Shown: piece by piece, positions 41,606 to 53,252 of the stretch
How the letters are laid out: each line of letters begins with the position of its first letter
How positions within the stretch are numbered: the first letter of the stretch is position 1
DNA from: Isochrysis galbana
Taxonomy: Eukaryota; Haptophyta; Isochrysidales; Isochrysidaceae
NCBI GenBank assembly: GCA_018136815.1
Contig: CM030931.1
Span: 1,839,398-1,903,397, forward strand
Direction of reading: 5' to 3'
Length of the DNA: 64,000 bases
Notes under the pieces: generated by a model
What the model was told of the DNA's origin: nothing
Seen by the model: only the letters and a program-made list of their open reading frames with translations
Databases searched by the model: none
Program-made: the position numbers and the translations under genes

Positions 41606-44215
41606 CTACTTCCCGATGCAGAAATCTCTGAAGATAACGTCGAGCAGCTCCTCCACGTCAACTCTACCAGTGATGCGGCCCAGCTCAGTGGAGGCTGCAC
41701 GAAGCTCTTCGCATGCAAGGTCAAGAGGAGCCTGACAGACCAGAGGAGCTCAGGCCTTGGGCTTTCCTCATATATTAGAAGCAACGTGGCCGCAAGTCGG
41801 CAGCGCAAAGGCGTTTCCGCCTCGGATGTGGTCTGTCAAACGGAAATGAAGGTAGCACACGTGCTTTGGGATTGCGCACCGCATCTCCGAGTGTGGCGAG
41901 TTGCTCGAAAGACTTGAGGGCCAGCATACATTGTTCAAGGTGTTGCCGGTGTCGCGCGCGCGTGATGAGCGGCGCCTCTCCGCTATCCGACCCTGTGGTC
42001 CAAGGCATGGAGTGACGTCACAATTGACCTATTTCCACTAGCAATGCACACAGTGTCTCGATAGCATTGATGCCCAAAGCTCAGCTTGAGAGCTGAAGGA
42101 AAAGGTATACATGGCTAGAAGGGCAAGCGGCATCATCGAGCGGGACATGCACGCAGCCTGAATCAAACACACGCGGGCGCGTGAAGCGAATGCACTGGGC
42201 AACGACGGTGGCGTGATTTACCGTAGAGCTCGCGAACACGACGCCCCAGTGCATCGAGGAAGGGTGCAATCCCCGCGGACGTCGAGCATGAGATTCGCCA
42301 CTGCTGATTCATAGGCACCGCACTCGCCACAACCTCCTCTTGCGAATTGTCCACGAGGTCAATCTTGTTCAGCAAAAGCAGCTGGAGTGGAGTGTGCCGA
42401 TTCTCTGTCGCCGCCCCACTCTCAGCGTACATAGCGGCGACCTGGCTGCTCTCGTCCTCGCCGACGCCCTCCGCCACAACAGCAGCAACGTCGAGCACCA
42501 ACGGCACACTCTCGGCAGCATCATACACCCACAATTGCACGTGGGCCTTTGCCGCCTCCGCGGCCGACCTGATCATACCCATGCGCTCAATCGGGTCTGT
42601 TGAGCCACTGCGAAGGCCAGCAGTATCCGAGAGAATGACAGGCAATCCGCCGAGTTGCAACGAGACAGTGACCACGTCGCGAGTCGTGCCTTCCACCGGC
42701 GACACAATTGCAGCATCGCGTTGGGAAAGCAAATTGAGCAATGACGACTTGCCCGCATTGGGCGGCCCGAGAATGGCGACCCGGACGCCGTCGCGTACCT
42801 GTATGCAAGGTAGGGCGCGAGATCCACTTAGAAGTGATCGCCGCAGTCACATTGCCATGGCCCTGTACGCCGTGAAATCGCTTCGCTATAGCAACTGAGG
42901 AAGCACCGGGCTTATCACGGCTTGTGCGGTCGATTGCGCTCAACGATCTGCTCACCGTCTCCCCTCGCTGGCCATCCGCAATCTCTGCTTCGATCTCATG
43001 TCGTACGGCGCGCATTTGCTGGACGGCTGAGGCAAGAGCCGAATCAGTCACATCCTCCGCATCCTCGCCAAAATCAATGAGAGCCTCAGTGTACCTGCAT
43101 GGCGACGATTGCATGTCGGCCGTATGACGTTAGTAAAGGTTGGGATTGTAGATGGACAGACTCAAGAAGGCTCTTATACGCGCAGCGGTCCAAATGAGAA
43201 ACGCTCGAGTTGGTATTGGGGCAATATGTTGACTTATCGGAAAACGCTGAAAGGATCGAGGTAGCGCCCTCACTATCTTGACAATATACCACGGCAGGAG
43301 ATGCAACTCACAAAAGAGTGCAGTCTTTTGGCACAATGATTTTCAGGGCTGGCAATCGAAGTCGAATGCGGACGGGGCATGTGAGCAAACATGCTTACGC
43401 GAGAGCCTTTGTCATCCTATCTCTCCAGCCATCGAGCTTCCGCCTCTGATAGCCCCCCATTGCAGCTAGAGCCTGCTTGCGTTGCGCCTCTGTGTCAGCA
43501 TTGATCAGGTCGCCTAATCCCTCAACTTCCGTCAAGTCCATTCGGTTGTTGTTGTACGCCTGCGGTGCGCCCGGAGCAGGGCCATTCTTAAGCTCACGGA
43601 GCGTGCTTGTAACTCCAGCCGCTGGCCGGCTTGTGGGCTCGCGCGCCTCACCTGCCGCGTGAATTCGCCCGGCTCAGCGAGACGGAGCCCTGGTAGCATG
43701 CTGAGCCCCTCTAGGGTGGCGCTCACGACAGCAGGCGAGCCGTGGGTATGCAGCTCGACAGTGTCCTCACCCGTGAAGGAGTTGGGACCCTCGAACCACA
43801 AGACCAGCGCCTTGTCGATGAGCTCGCCCGGCTGGCGTGCACCAGCTCCTTCTGCGCTCTTGCCATGCCCACCTTCCTCTCCTTCGCTGCCTGCGGCAGC
43901 CGGCCAGCGCAGCGAGCGCAGGACGGCCCGACGTGGCTGCGGGACAACATTCTTCCCATTCCCCGGGCACATGCGCTCGAGTACGAGCCTTGCGTCCGGC
44001 CCCGACACGCGGATGACCGAGACGCCCGCCCGCACGCCTGCACCCGAGGAGAGCGCATAGACCGTCTGCCCACTCTCTGTGGCCGGGCGCAGCTGCTCGA
44101 GCGGCGAGAGGGAGCAAAAGAGCGCGAAGGTATTGCTACTGCTCAGCGCATTGCGTGGGAACGCGCTGCGCTCCGCCGTGAGCGCCGCGAGTCGCAGTAG
44201 CGCCGGAAGGACCAT
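41606..44215 (-). CDS. mnmE: tRNA modification GTPase MnmE/TrmE (organellar), 6 exons
   Basis: Exons inferred at 44215-43652, 43559-43399, 43094-42956, 42798-42222, 41992-41880 and 41731-41606; lengths sum to 1,680 bases, 559 residues. MnmE with MnmG installs the 5-carboxymethylaminomethyl-type group on wobble uridine of organellar tRNAs. Domains: a Ser/Arg/Leu-rich N-terminus ([20 protein letters not shown]) suiting an organelle presequence; TrmE N-domain with [11 protein letters not shown] and [15 protein letters not shown]; helical domain; G domain with P-loop GPPNAGKSS (near 299), switch EGTTRD, DTAG and NKIDLVD; and the C-terminal FCIGK carrying the conserved catalytic Cys. The five introns all join in frame. 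One donor is GTGCGC. The upstream frame to 44437 lacks family sequence. Whether it goes to mitochondrion or plastid is not shown. Confidence 0.92.
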
Positions 44216-44553
44216 CGCGCGCGACGGCGGCGGGGGGCGGGACGAGGCGGACGGCCACGAGGGACAGATCTTAGGGCAGCTTAGAAAAGATAGAATGGTG
44301 ACCAGCGTGGAGTACTCGTACTTAGAACTTCGGCAAAATATAGAGGCTGTCGCTTCGTGCGCGTGCCCGCTTCGTGGGCGTGCCCCTGTTCCCCCCGAGG
44401 CAATCATGGCCCCCAGGAAGCCCGCCAGCAAGCCCAAGCCGCCGAGGGGCCACTACACAGTCCATGCTCGCGATACGCGCGCAGAACAGCGGGCGCGCGT
44501 CGTCGAAGACGTGCGCAGAGCAGCCGCGCACTGCCGCTCGCACAGCGTTGGCG

Positions 44554-45744
44554 TCAAGGCCGCGCTTGCAACAGGGCATTTCCCAAGATCTGGCGGCGAT
44601 CCAAAAGAAGCTCGGCTTGCCACAAAAGAAACCGGTCCTGGACGTTGCGACACGCTGGTGGTTCTCTTCGTATTGCATGATGGAGTGGTTTAGGGAGCAA
44701 CAACAAGCTGTGCAAATGTACGATGTGCAATTCAGCATGGAAGCATCAAGCAATAATGCTTATAAGGCTAATCGTTTGCAGCACGACGATTGGGTCATCA
44801 TCGAGCACAGTATGGCGGCGCTGCAAGCTTCGGCGCACATCACTAAAATACTAAAATGCTCGAAGGGACGGCGTACGTCACGCTCTCGCTTGTGCTTCCC
44901 AGCATCTACCGACTCATCGAGAGCACAGCAGATGGTCCTTTGTACCTGCCTTGGAAACCTCCGGGGATACAGTGGCTTACTTAGCCGTAACAACATCCAC
45001 CCGAAAGTGCGGGAGGCTCGATCTCGATCTAAACTGCATGAGAATCTACATAAACGATGGTTGGAGGATTTGTCGCAGCGGCAACGCGATGAATTAGATA
45101 TGGCCACGCTTCTAGATCCGCGATTCAAAAAGTACAAGTTCCCCGGGCTATCGGATTCCAACATTGACGCAGAGAGAAGTCAAGCGATGATGTCTTTGCG
45201 CACTACATGGAATCTTGATTGGAAGCCAGCCTCATTCAATAGTCCTCATACTCTTCACACAATCGGACCAAATCAGACAACATCGGCGACATCGGCGAAG
45301 ATGAAGTGCGGCCCGACAACTGCACCCCCGACAGAGGAAAAGCCATTCGCAGGAAGCAGCAGTTTAATTGGCATGGCGAGCTCGATTCTTAGCATTCCGC
45401 TTGCGCCTATTACGAGCGACATGACGATGGCATCCGAGGAAGTGGAAGCTGAGGTGCTTGATGATTTGGAGCGGTACTTAAACCTGCCGACTGCCGGCTG
45501 AAGACAACTTACTTAGACCTCGACGTGTTAGCATGGTGGAAGCAGCGCGACCACAGACCACAGCGGCCTGGGTGGGCTGCCCGTCCTTGCTAAGATGGCC
45601 CGACAATATCTCGGTAGGCCTGCCAGCTCGGCCGGAGTTGAGCGGATGTTCTCTAAGGCCGGTAAGTTGCACGATGATCTCAAGGCTTCCCAAGCAGATG
45701 AAAGCTTAGAGCATGCTTTGCTCGCAACAGCCAATTGTGAATGA
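44554..45744 (+). pseudogene. hAT transposase remnant
   Basis: The plus translation has GLPQKKPVLDVATRWWFSSY (the hAT DxxTRW block), MYDVQFSMEASS, SQRQRDELDMATLLDPRFKK (the hAT ATLLDPRFK block) and, in another frame after a stop near 45501, ARQYLGRPASSAGVERMFSK, the hAT dimerisation motif, ending at 45744. At least one stop/frame change separates the dimerisation block. The N-terminal zinc finger and first catalytic Asp region are not clear; an ATG-led basic segment at 44406 (MAPRKPASKPKPPRGHYTV) may be its start. Lies divergently next to MnmE, with only about 190 bases between the MnmE start and that ATG. Confidence 0.8.
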
Positions 45745-46536
45745 GTGAGAGCTTGATTGATGATTGAGCTTGAGCTTGCGCATTTATGTATCATTGCGTG
45801 GGCTCGTACGTACGCGCGCACACGCACACACCTTCGCGGGCGCGGGCGGTATTAATGGGGTATTAACAGGTTATGACCCAAATGCTAAGTACCTACACCT
45901 ACTTAGAGATTAGAGATAGTGCTCCACTGCTAAGTACCTACTTAAAGATAGTGCCAAAGCGTGGTAGATAGCCAACTAAGTAGATAGCTGGGTAACTTGT
46001 TCCACGCCTTATCACCCATAGAAATGGGGCATGCCCATGAAGCGGCAGCCTCTAGTGAATCCGTGACGAAGGTAGGAGTACTCGTAGGAGTAGGAGTACT
46101 CTACTTGTGTACTGTCTGAGGTTAGGACTCTGCGCCAAATTTGTTAATATTAGATATTTTCGTTCTTCCTCTTTTCTTCTCTCTTCTGTCTTCTCGCTCG
46201 CTCGCACGGCCTATTTTTGGGAGGAGGACAAAACGAGGGGAGAGAGAGAGAGAGGGAGGGAGACCGATGTGGCTGCGGGGAGAGGAAAAAGAAGTAGAGA
46301 GAGGATAAGGGGAGAAAATAACAGGGAGAGAGTGAAGACGTTCCAGTGAAAGAAAACGGGAGGCGCGCGGAAGGCACGGATTGATTGGGAGAGGGAGGAC
46401 AAAAAGGGAGACGGAGATCTAGAGAGAGGGAAGAGGGAGAGAGAAGAACGAGTGGAGACCAGAAGGAGAGAAGAGAGAGAAAGAGAGGACAAGAGAGGCG
46501 AGGACGGGAAGTGGGGGGGGGGGGGGACAGAGCGCG
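45745..46536. other. Intergenic with short repeats
   Basis: Imperfect tandem words CTAAGTACCTAC and TTAGAGAT/AAAGATAGTGC at 45886-45955; a repeat copy at 46012-46056; (GA)n and AG-rich tracts at 46230-46536 leading to the hydrolase start. Confidence 0.5.
46012..46056 (+). repeat. Dispersed repeat, inverted copy at 51743-51790
   Basis: ACCCATAGAAATGGGGCATG and CCCATGAAGCGGCAGCC match the reverse complement of 51743-51790 with few changes; the two copies are about 5.7 kb apart in opposite orientation. Confidence 0.7.
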
Positions 46537-47694
46537 ATGGAGTCCCTTCGCGTAGTGCTCACGCGCGTGGTCGGGCTAGCAGTTCTGCCCGCCCAGCTGC
46601 CCGGCGACGCGCCTGGGTTGCTCGACGACTTGGTCTCACAGCCCCTTCGCACACTCCGCACCTGTCGCCGCTCGCTCATCCTCTCTCTCAGCAAACAGAT
46701 CATCGGCGGCCGTAAGCTACAGGTGCCCGACGACTCGCAGCTCTGCCGCCTCGCCACAGCGCGTGCTCGCTTCGTGCAGCGCGGATGGACGCAGTGCGAG
46801 ATCACAACGTCTGACGGCCTCCACCTGGACGCCATGTTCACGCCGCCGCCCGGCGCCGCCCGCCAAGAGCGGCAGGCGGGAGGCGGCCAACGATTCGTTC
46901 TTTGGGTTGGAGGCAACTTCCAAAAGTACGAGGACTGGCTAGCGTACTTCGACATCTATGCCCGCGACGCAGATGTCGGTTTTCTGGCCTTCAACTTTAG
47001 AGGTGTCGGTCTCTCAGAGGGCGCAGTTATGTCCTGGGCGGATCTCGTCTGCGACGTGGCGGCGTGCGTCCGATACTTGCAGGAGGAGCACGCTGTGACT
47101 TCCGACCGCCTCCTCCTTCACGGCTTCAGCTTGGGGGGCGCGATTGCAGCGCTCTTCCTCGCGCAGCCCGACGCGCCGCGTTGTGCGCTCATCTCAGATC
47201 GCTCCTTCCGCTCCCTTCCACATGCCGCTCACAGCCTGATCAGAGGCCCTTGCTGGCCTCCGCTGCCCCCAGAATCTGGGCATGCGTTTGGGGATGCACC
47301 CGCTCCAGACCGTGCCTCCGCCACAGCAGCCGCGGTTTTTTCCTCGGCTCATGCGACGGAGAGATGGTTGGCGAGATTCATAGCTTCTTGCAAAACCATG
47401 CTGGCCCGCCTCCTACCTGCATTGCTGCAGTGGTCCCGCACGGTATTTGCGGCGATTGCTGTAGTTGCTTTGCGTGCTCTTGGATGGGAGCTGTGTGCCG
47501 AGACAGCGCTACATCATGTGCGGGGAAGGTGCGTCCTCATCTTTCATCGTCAGGATGACGTTGTTCTCTACGAGGGTGCGAGTCTTGAAGCCGCTCTCGC
47601 GCGCAGGGTGCGTCACCTGTCCGCCTACGGCTCGCTCCTAGACATTGCGTTGGGCCTCCGCTTTCAAGCCATCCAACGCCACTGCGCTGCCTAG
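46537..47694 (+). CDS. Alpha/beta hydrolase
   Basis: A single exon, 385 residues. Core: FVLWVGGNFQKYEDWLAYF (oxyanion-side strand/loop), VGFLAFNFRGVGLSEG, and DRLLLHGFSLGGAIAALFLA, where GFSLGG is the nucleophile elbow (Ser near 197). A late CVLIFHRQDDVV strand supplies the likely acidic residue (near Asp337-338). The catalytic His is not obvious; a candidate is His near the end (RHLS or RHCAA). The first ~60 residues have a hydrophobic stretch (VLTRVVGLAVLPAQLPG). A segment ~290-320 (SRTVFAAIAVVALRALGW) is strongly hydrophobic and may anchor the enzyme to a membrane. Substrate unknown; family similarity is to the uncharacterised FrsA/CHLPS-like hydrolases. It starts right after a G run at the end of a long purine tract. 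Confidence 0.8.
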   Translation: MESLRVVLTRVVGLAVLPAQLPGDAPGLLDDLVSQPLRTLRTCRRSLILSLSKQIIGGRKLQVPDDSQLCRLATARARFVQRGWTQCEITTSDGLHLDAMFTPPPGAARQERQAGGGQRFVLWVGGNFQKYEDWLAYFDIYARDADVGFLAFNFRGVGLSEGAVMSWADLVCDVAACVRYLQEEHAVTSDRLLLHGFSLGGAIAALFLAQPDAPRCALISDRSFRSLPHAAHSLIRGPCWPPLPPESGHAFGDAPAPDRASATAAAVFSSAHATERWLARFIASCKTMLARLLPALLQWSRTVFAAIAVVALRALGWELCAETALHHVRGRCVLIFHRQDDVVLYEGASLEAALARRVRHLSAYGSLLDIALGLRFQAIQRHCAA

Positions 47695-48782
47695 TTGCAT
47701 GTACTGATTTGCTGCGCGGACCCATGGCTATTGATGGCGTGAGTATCTTCTCATGATAATCCCGGCCTAATTTGCCCTCGCAGTGTGCGCTTGCCGACAA
47801 GCCGAACCTCCGAACTCTCGAGGTCATCGGCAGAGGACCTCAAGGATGGGCGATACACGACTTCCCTCTATGTTCTGACGAGGGTGCTTGGACTGGGCTC
47901 ATGCGAAGCGTCGCTTGGGTGCTGAATTCGTCAGCAAAGCCCGAGGGGTCGGATCTAGGGACCTCACATTAAAGAGTATGTTTGATTCCATCACCTGGGT
48001 GGCATGCGCTAGCGATTGGCGATATTGGGAGGTCGTGGTGGCTCAGAGATCACAACGCTAGTGAGGCGCCCGTGTCTCCACGCCCCCCTCGTGTCTGTCC
48101 CTCGTGTGTTCTCCCTCGTCCCGTTCGACGCCATGCCCACAGAGGCCTCGCCCATGCCATGTAACGAGTCCTATCAATGAACTTCCACGCCGCCATCACC
48201 CCCTCCACACGTCACACTTCCCAAGCACATATGAAGCCCACATTCGCGTCCACATGCTCTCCCACTCCACGCTCGCCCACTTACTTCACTCGGAGGGAAA
48301 GCGACCTAGCTAGTAGAAATAGTAGGCATCTTCAATTTTTTTATACCCCTCTTCCCTCCCGCAGATTTGCACTCCTTCAGGTGGTTAGCAAACTGCAAAA
48401 GCTACACCGGGGAGCATAGGAAAGGACTGACACAACACGTAGGAACACAGGATAGGAGTGCGCGATGCAAGACGTAGCAGATATTAGGAGCCCCCCCGCA
48501 CGTAAACCGAGAGGAAAAGAAGGGGATGGAGGAAAGGCACCTCGAGCACGGAGTGCTGGCGGCGATGCACGCCGCCGGTGGCGCAACAACGATCCCACAT
48601 GCTACTAAGATGCTACCACATGCACATGGATGTATGTACAACATGCCATACCATGCACAGCCACTGTTTGTGTTCCTACAATAGAAGGATCATGGGTCAT
48701 GGGAGGGTAAACAAGAGCTCCTATTGACGATTGAACGCATACAGCTTCTTCGTTCTTTATTGCTTCACTGTCTTTTGAACGC
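47695..48782. other. Intergenic, no gene seen
   Basis: Only short frames of biased composition; no domain or repeat recognised. Confidence 0.4.
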
Positions 48783-51374
48783 TCAGTCAACTAGCTCGCT
48801 CTCCCCTTCCTTCTCGGCAACCATGGCACGCAGGGTCGATGCATCCAATGTTGGGGCAGGTTTGGGGACCTCGTCGCCGTGATAGGCCAGCATTTGCGAG
48901 AGAGGACCTCCTTTATGCTTCCAACCAAAAATCCCGCCCCGGAGACGTCGGAATCTTGCTGCCGGCAGAGTGGTATGTCCGGCACGAAGCAGATAACGGC
49001 AGAATGCGCGACACCGAGAGAATGGAGTGGCAATCTGCGCAATCAATGCATGCGTGAATGGAAGGATGTTCATACACCTCGGTAGGCATAGAGCCGCGAT
49101 CTCACTACGAAGGCAATGCATGGCAAAGGCAAACCTGCGAGGTGACGATGATGAGTTGGTGTCGTCGCGAAGAAAGCATTTCATGGATCAGTTCTCGCCC
49201 CAACGCATCGACAATGCCTGCAAGCACAAGTGAATGTCATGTCAGAAGATAATGACAACAATGCACGAAATCGACCACATGCACCCAACAAGCATGGAAA
49301 CGAGAGTCAAGAGGCTGTGAAAATATTTCCACAGCATTGACAAGGCCCCAACTTCGGTGGTAGTCGGCACTAAATCAAAGAAAGAATCCTCGGCCACTCA
49401 TAACTCGTCGCCTACTCCTCCACATGGTCGCAGGGACGAGCTCTTGGGCTGTGACCCGCTGCACAGTAGACTGTTAGCGAGGACGACGTGCTCAAATGCA
49501 AAAGCTGAGACGGACCTGCGTAGCCCACACGTTCCATTGGCACGTTGCGCGCGCCCGGGATCGAACCCGAAAGGAAGGCGTGGTCGGCACGGCAATCAAT
49601 GAAAATGGCTTGTTGCTTGTCAAAGAGATCGCGCGCCTTCTTCAAGCCAATCCAGCGGACCTCGTTGACATCCCCACCAAGGCCATCTGAAATGAACATC
49701 TCGGCGAAGTGGTCGATTTCCGCACCTTCTGCTTCCTCAGCAGCCTTCTCGACCTGGTCGACCGTCGCCTCCCACCACCACTGCGGAGAGAGAGAGAGCA
49801 CACGGGAACACAGGGGCGGTGTGAGGTCTTGAGCCAGCCCATCCCCGAGCCCACACACCTAACGAAATGGAGGGCCGAGCCCCACACCTGAAAGAAGTAG
49901 TCATCGTCATCCTCGCCAGGCTGCTCCGCATACCCCTGCTCCTCGGCAGCGGTGTAGGAGAAGTCCTTGTTGCCCAGTTCCCAGAGAAGCCGCTTCTGCT
50001 GTTGCAGGTCAGACAAAGTTTCGAAGGCACCATAGACCTTACGGAAAGCAGCGTCAGCCTGCGGAGGAGGGAGAGAGGGGGCCATGAAGCGAACGACTGA
50101 GGACTAGGATTGCTCATGCCATGGGGTTACATGAATGAGCTCGTCAGTGCAAGATCTCACCTGCGGGTGCTTGTTCTTGTCGGGATGCACAACGAGCGAG
50201 ATTTTGCGGTAGGCCTTCTTGATCTTGTTCAAGTCCTCAGTGTATACAGTGTCCAAGCCAAGAACCTGTGAAATAGCGAAAGCCGAGGAAGGTTGGCTGC
50301 CGCAACCGCGTTCGTTCGGCCAAGACAGCGAGCGTCGGCGATGAGTAGGATATACATATTTGGGCTGGGGGGTCAGCATCGAACCTCGAACTCGTTGCTA
50401 GCCGCGAAGACACGATCGAGCGCCTGATCGTACCAGAACTGCGGGTCCATCTTCACCGCGTACATACCCTCGCGCGCGAGCTTCTCGTCTTCAGTAAGGA
50501 AAACGATCTCGTCGCCCTTACCCGCTTTGTCCCTGTCGCGCTGTTTCGGGTGGAGCTGCAGCACCTGCGGCTTGAGCCGGACCGCCCTGTCAGCAAGCCG
50601 CACCTCATAGCGCCCGAGCTCGGAGTCGTAGAGGATGATGGCGCCAGAACGGCCGTTGAGCTCGCGGGCCTTGGTCACACCGTTGATGACGACGATCGTG
50701 CCGCGCGCCCATTTTCCCTCGTCTCGATCGCGCTTCTCGGCCTCGCTCATCTCTGCTGGCGCCTGCGCACTCTCGCCCTTTGCTCGCTCTGCCTTCTCCG
50801 AGGTAGACTTCTCGGCCCTCTCGGCACTAGGAGGTTTGAGGCCTAGCTTGGCAGCCTCCGCTCCAGACGGGTGAAAGCCAGCAGGCATTGTCTCGCCGCC
50901 CGAGTCGAAGAACTCCCTCAGCTCGTCTTCAGTCCACGAGGCCGAGCCGGTGGGCGGGACGACGTCCTCGGCAAAGAACTCGGCCTGCAGCTCTGCGATG
51001 AGCGCAGCGTGTTCCTCTGGCTCACGCAGTGGTGGGCCTTGTAGTGCGGCAGTGCCCGATCGTGCCATCAGCTTCTCCGCCTGGTATCCGTCTGTCGGTT
51101 CTAGGTCAAGCTCTCCATTTGGAGCACGAAGCGAGATCCAGCCCTTCCAGATCGGATCGGTCACCATCACACGCGTCGTCCCGTTGCGGCTCACTCGCTC
51201 CTCCACCACCTCGAGCAGCGTGCCACGAGGCAGCCTGCAGATCTCTTGGGAATCCGGCTCGAGCTCACTCGTGACGCTTACCGAGTAGGGGAGGACACGC
51301 AGCTTGATCACGTCGAAGCGCGGCTGGGCGGGCCCGCGAGGCCGGCCGCCCATCGTTGACTCCTCCGCCCCCAT
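48783..51374 (-). CDS. J-domain protein with C-terminal rhodanese-like domain, 6 exons
   Basis: Exons inferred at 51374-50385, 50265-50161, 50058-49888, 49780-49516, 49217-49135 and 49034-48783, all in frame, about 621 residues. Residues ~20-95 form an SH3-like beta region (IKLRVLPYSVSVTSELEPD, then RNGTTRVMVTDPIWKGWISL). A charged linker follows. The J domain spans exons 1-3: EFEVLGLDTVYTEDLNKIKK, then YRKISLVVHPDKNKHP with the HPD triad that stimulates Hsp70. After an acidic patch (GEDDDDYFFQ) comes a rhodanese fold: FIDCRADHAFLSGSIPGARN, then HQLIIVTSQIATPFSRCR and LRGGIFGWKHKGGPL. The position normally holding the catalytic Cys, after the IIV strand, is Thr/Ser (IVTSQ), so sulfur transfer is unlikely. 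No signal peptide is evident, so cytosolic action as an Hsp70 co-chaperone is likely. A pyrimidine-rich tract precedes the start. Confidence 0.8.
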
Positions 51375-51424
51375 CGATGGGGATGGGGGAGAGAGAGAGA
51401 GGGAGGGAGCGAGCGAGCGAGCGA

Positions 51425-51455
<31 letters not shown>

Positions 51456-51544
51456 GGGGGGGGGGGAGGGAGCGAGAGAGAGAGAGGGAGGGAGTGAGAG
51501 AGAGAGCGAGAGCGAGAGAGCGAGAGCGAGAGAGAGAGAGCGAG

Positions 51545-51582
<38 letters not shown>

Positions 51583-51600
51583 GAGATCCACCTCCCAGGA
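51375..51600. repeat. (GA)n/(CT)n tract 5' of the J-domain gene
   Basis: The plus strand is GA, GAGC and GGGA arrays; on the gene's own strand it is CT-rich and abuts the start codon. Any frame through it is Ser/Leu or Arg/Glu repeats and not a gene. Confidence 0.7.
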
Positions 51601-51742
51601 GCGGAGATCCACCGACGACAACCAAACCACACACACTGGGTCCTCCGGGTGGACCTTTTTTAGAAGGCCCTCTATCTTCTTTTACTCTTTAGGAGACTGA
51701 CAGACCATGGAGATAGTTCATACATGGGGGACAGCTAGCGCA

Positions 51743-51790
51743 CACTACTGGAGGCTGCCGCTACATGGGCATGCCCCATTTCTATGGGTG
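51743..51790 (-). repeat. Dispersed repeat, partner of 46012-46056
   Basis: The reverse complement carries ACCCATAGAAATGGGGCATG. See the copy at 46012. Confidence 0.7.
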
Positions 51791-52025
51791 AAAATAAAAA
51801 TCGGCCTGTTGACAACTAGAGGTGGCTGCCACTGGTGAAAAGGTGCCCCAGGCACCAGGCATGCTGTGCGCCGACATGTGCTTTTTTTCCCTGATCGGTG
51901 CACATGGTGACTCATATTTTACATACGCACGCGCACCGAACCAGGAGCCTCATGGACAGGCCCCAACGTCGGAGGCGGCGCCGGAGGCGCAACACCACTC
52001 TCAAGGCCCACAGGCCCACAACCAC

Positions 52026-52533
52026 CCTAGATGTGAAAGACAGAAACAGTGTTTTTTTTCGGAGGCCAAAAACAGTGTTTTTCACTGTTTTTCAAACGCC
52101 CTCCGTTTTTGCCACTGTTTTTTTTTGGGCGGGGCTGGGGCTGGGGCCGCCCGTGCGCGGCGCGCGCGAGCGTGGCGTGCGCGCGGGACAGGGCGCGCGC
52201 GATCGCGGCGTGCGCGCGGGACCGCGGCCACCACCACGCGGGCGGATCGCGACGCGTGCGTGGGCTTGGGATTGAACACCGATAGCGGCTCGCCATCGGC
52301 CGAGGGGAGGGGAGGGGGCAGCGGCGGCGGCGGCCTACGTATGCGTAGGCGTATGGACGCGGAGGCGGAGGAGCGGAGGCGGAGGCGTTCCGCGCGCGGG
52401 GGGAAAGGCCCCCTTGCGCGGTATATGCGGCCCCACTGGTTTTCGCACTGTTTTTTTCTGTTTTTTTTCGGTTCCCAAAAACAGCTGTTTTTGATGTCTT
52501 TCTAGACCTCACCCGCTGTTTTTCACATCTAGG
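52026..52533. mobile_element. 508-base non-autonomous TIR element with 8-base duplication
   Basis: Ends CCTAGATGTGAAA and TTTCACATCTAGG, flanked by the direct 8-mer ACAACCAC (52018-52025 and 52534-52541), the hAT-type target duplication length. T runs and CAAAAACAGTG words are repeated near both ends. Its first ~115 bases are almost identical to 60446-60560. No coding capacity. 52542-53252 beyond it has no gene. Confidence 0.85.
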
Positions 52534-53252
52534 ACAACCACAACGAGGGCACGAGGGCACTAGCCACTGACCACTGACCACTGACCACTGAAACAGGATT
52601 CTTGCTCTTGCTCTTGCGCCACTTCGACTTCGCACACTCTCTCTTCTCTTCTTGCACCACCCTTTACCCTCTTTCTTCTCAAGTTCTCACATTTGTCACT
52701 AGGATGTTGAATTATTCTTGACGAGCACTATCTAGATAGAAGTCGATAGTGCCTTGGTGCTATTCGGCGTCCAGATAGAATAAGAATATGAATATAGATA
52801 GCAGGGCGGTCAAACAGCAAACAGCAAACAGGGGCTTTTAGGTGTCGTTCCGTCAATTGTGGGACATCAGTCGAATTGAGCGATCAAATGTCCACAGTTG
52901 TATTATAGAGCATTGTTTAAAACTAAATTGTTTTAAAATTATCACAGAGCATAACAACTTTTTTCTCTGCTTTCCCCCGCGCCCGAGGGAGACGCCGTCA
53001 AGGCTTTTTCCGCTAAGGCCGACAACTTAGAGCACCTGTGATGACTTGCAATCACATCGGTGCACGCCGTGCATGGGCACGGCGCGATGTGCATCGGTCC
53101 CCCCGCGGATACGCCGTGCGTGCGCATGTCAACTCGTTCCCTCTGCGTCTGCGTACCCCCTGAGGCCCACAACTACGTAAACTAGCCGTATAAGAGATGT
53201 TTCTTTACGCAGCACCTGTGCAGCGAACAACGACGGACAAAGAGCCTGAGAA

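Noticed and set aside
42081-42269. Small separate frame downstream of the MnmE G domain
   Set aside because: It lies at the exon 4/intron 4 boundary of MnmE in another frame; shadow only.
51308-51700. Ser/Leu- and Arg/Glu-repeat frames
   Set aside because: Translations of (GA)n/(CT)n DNA.
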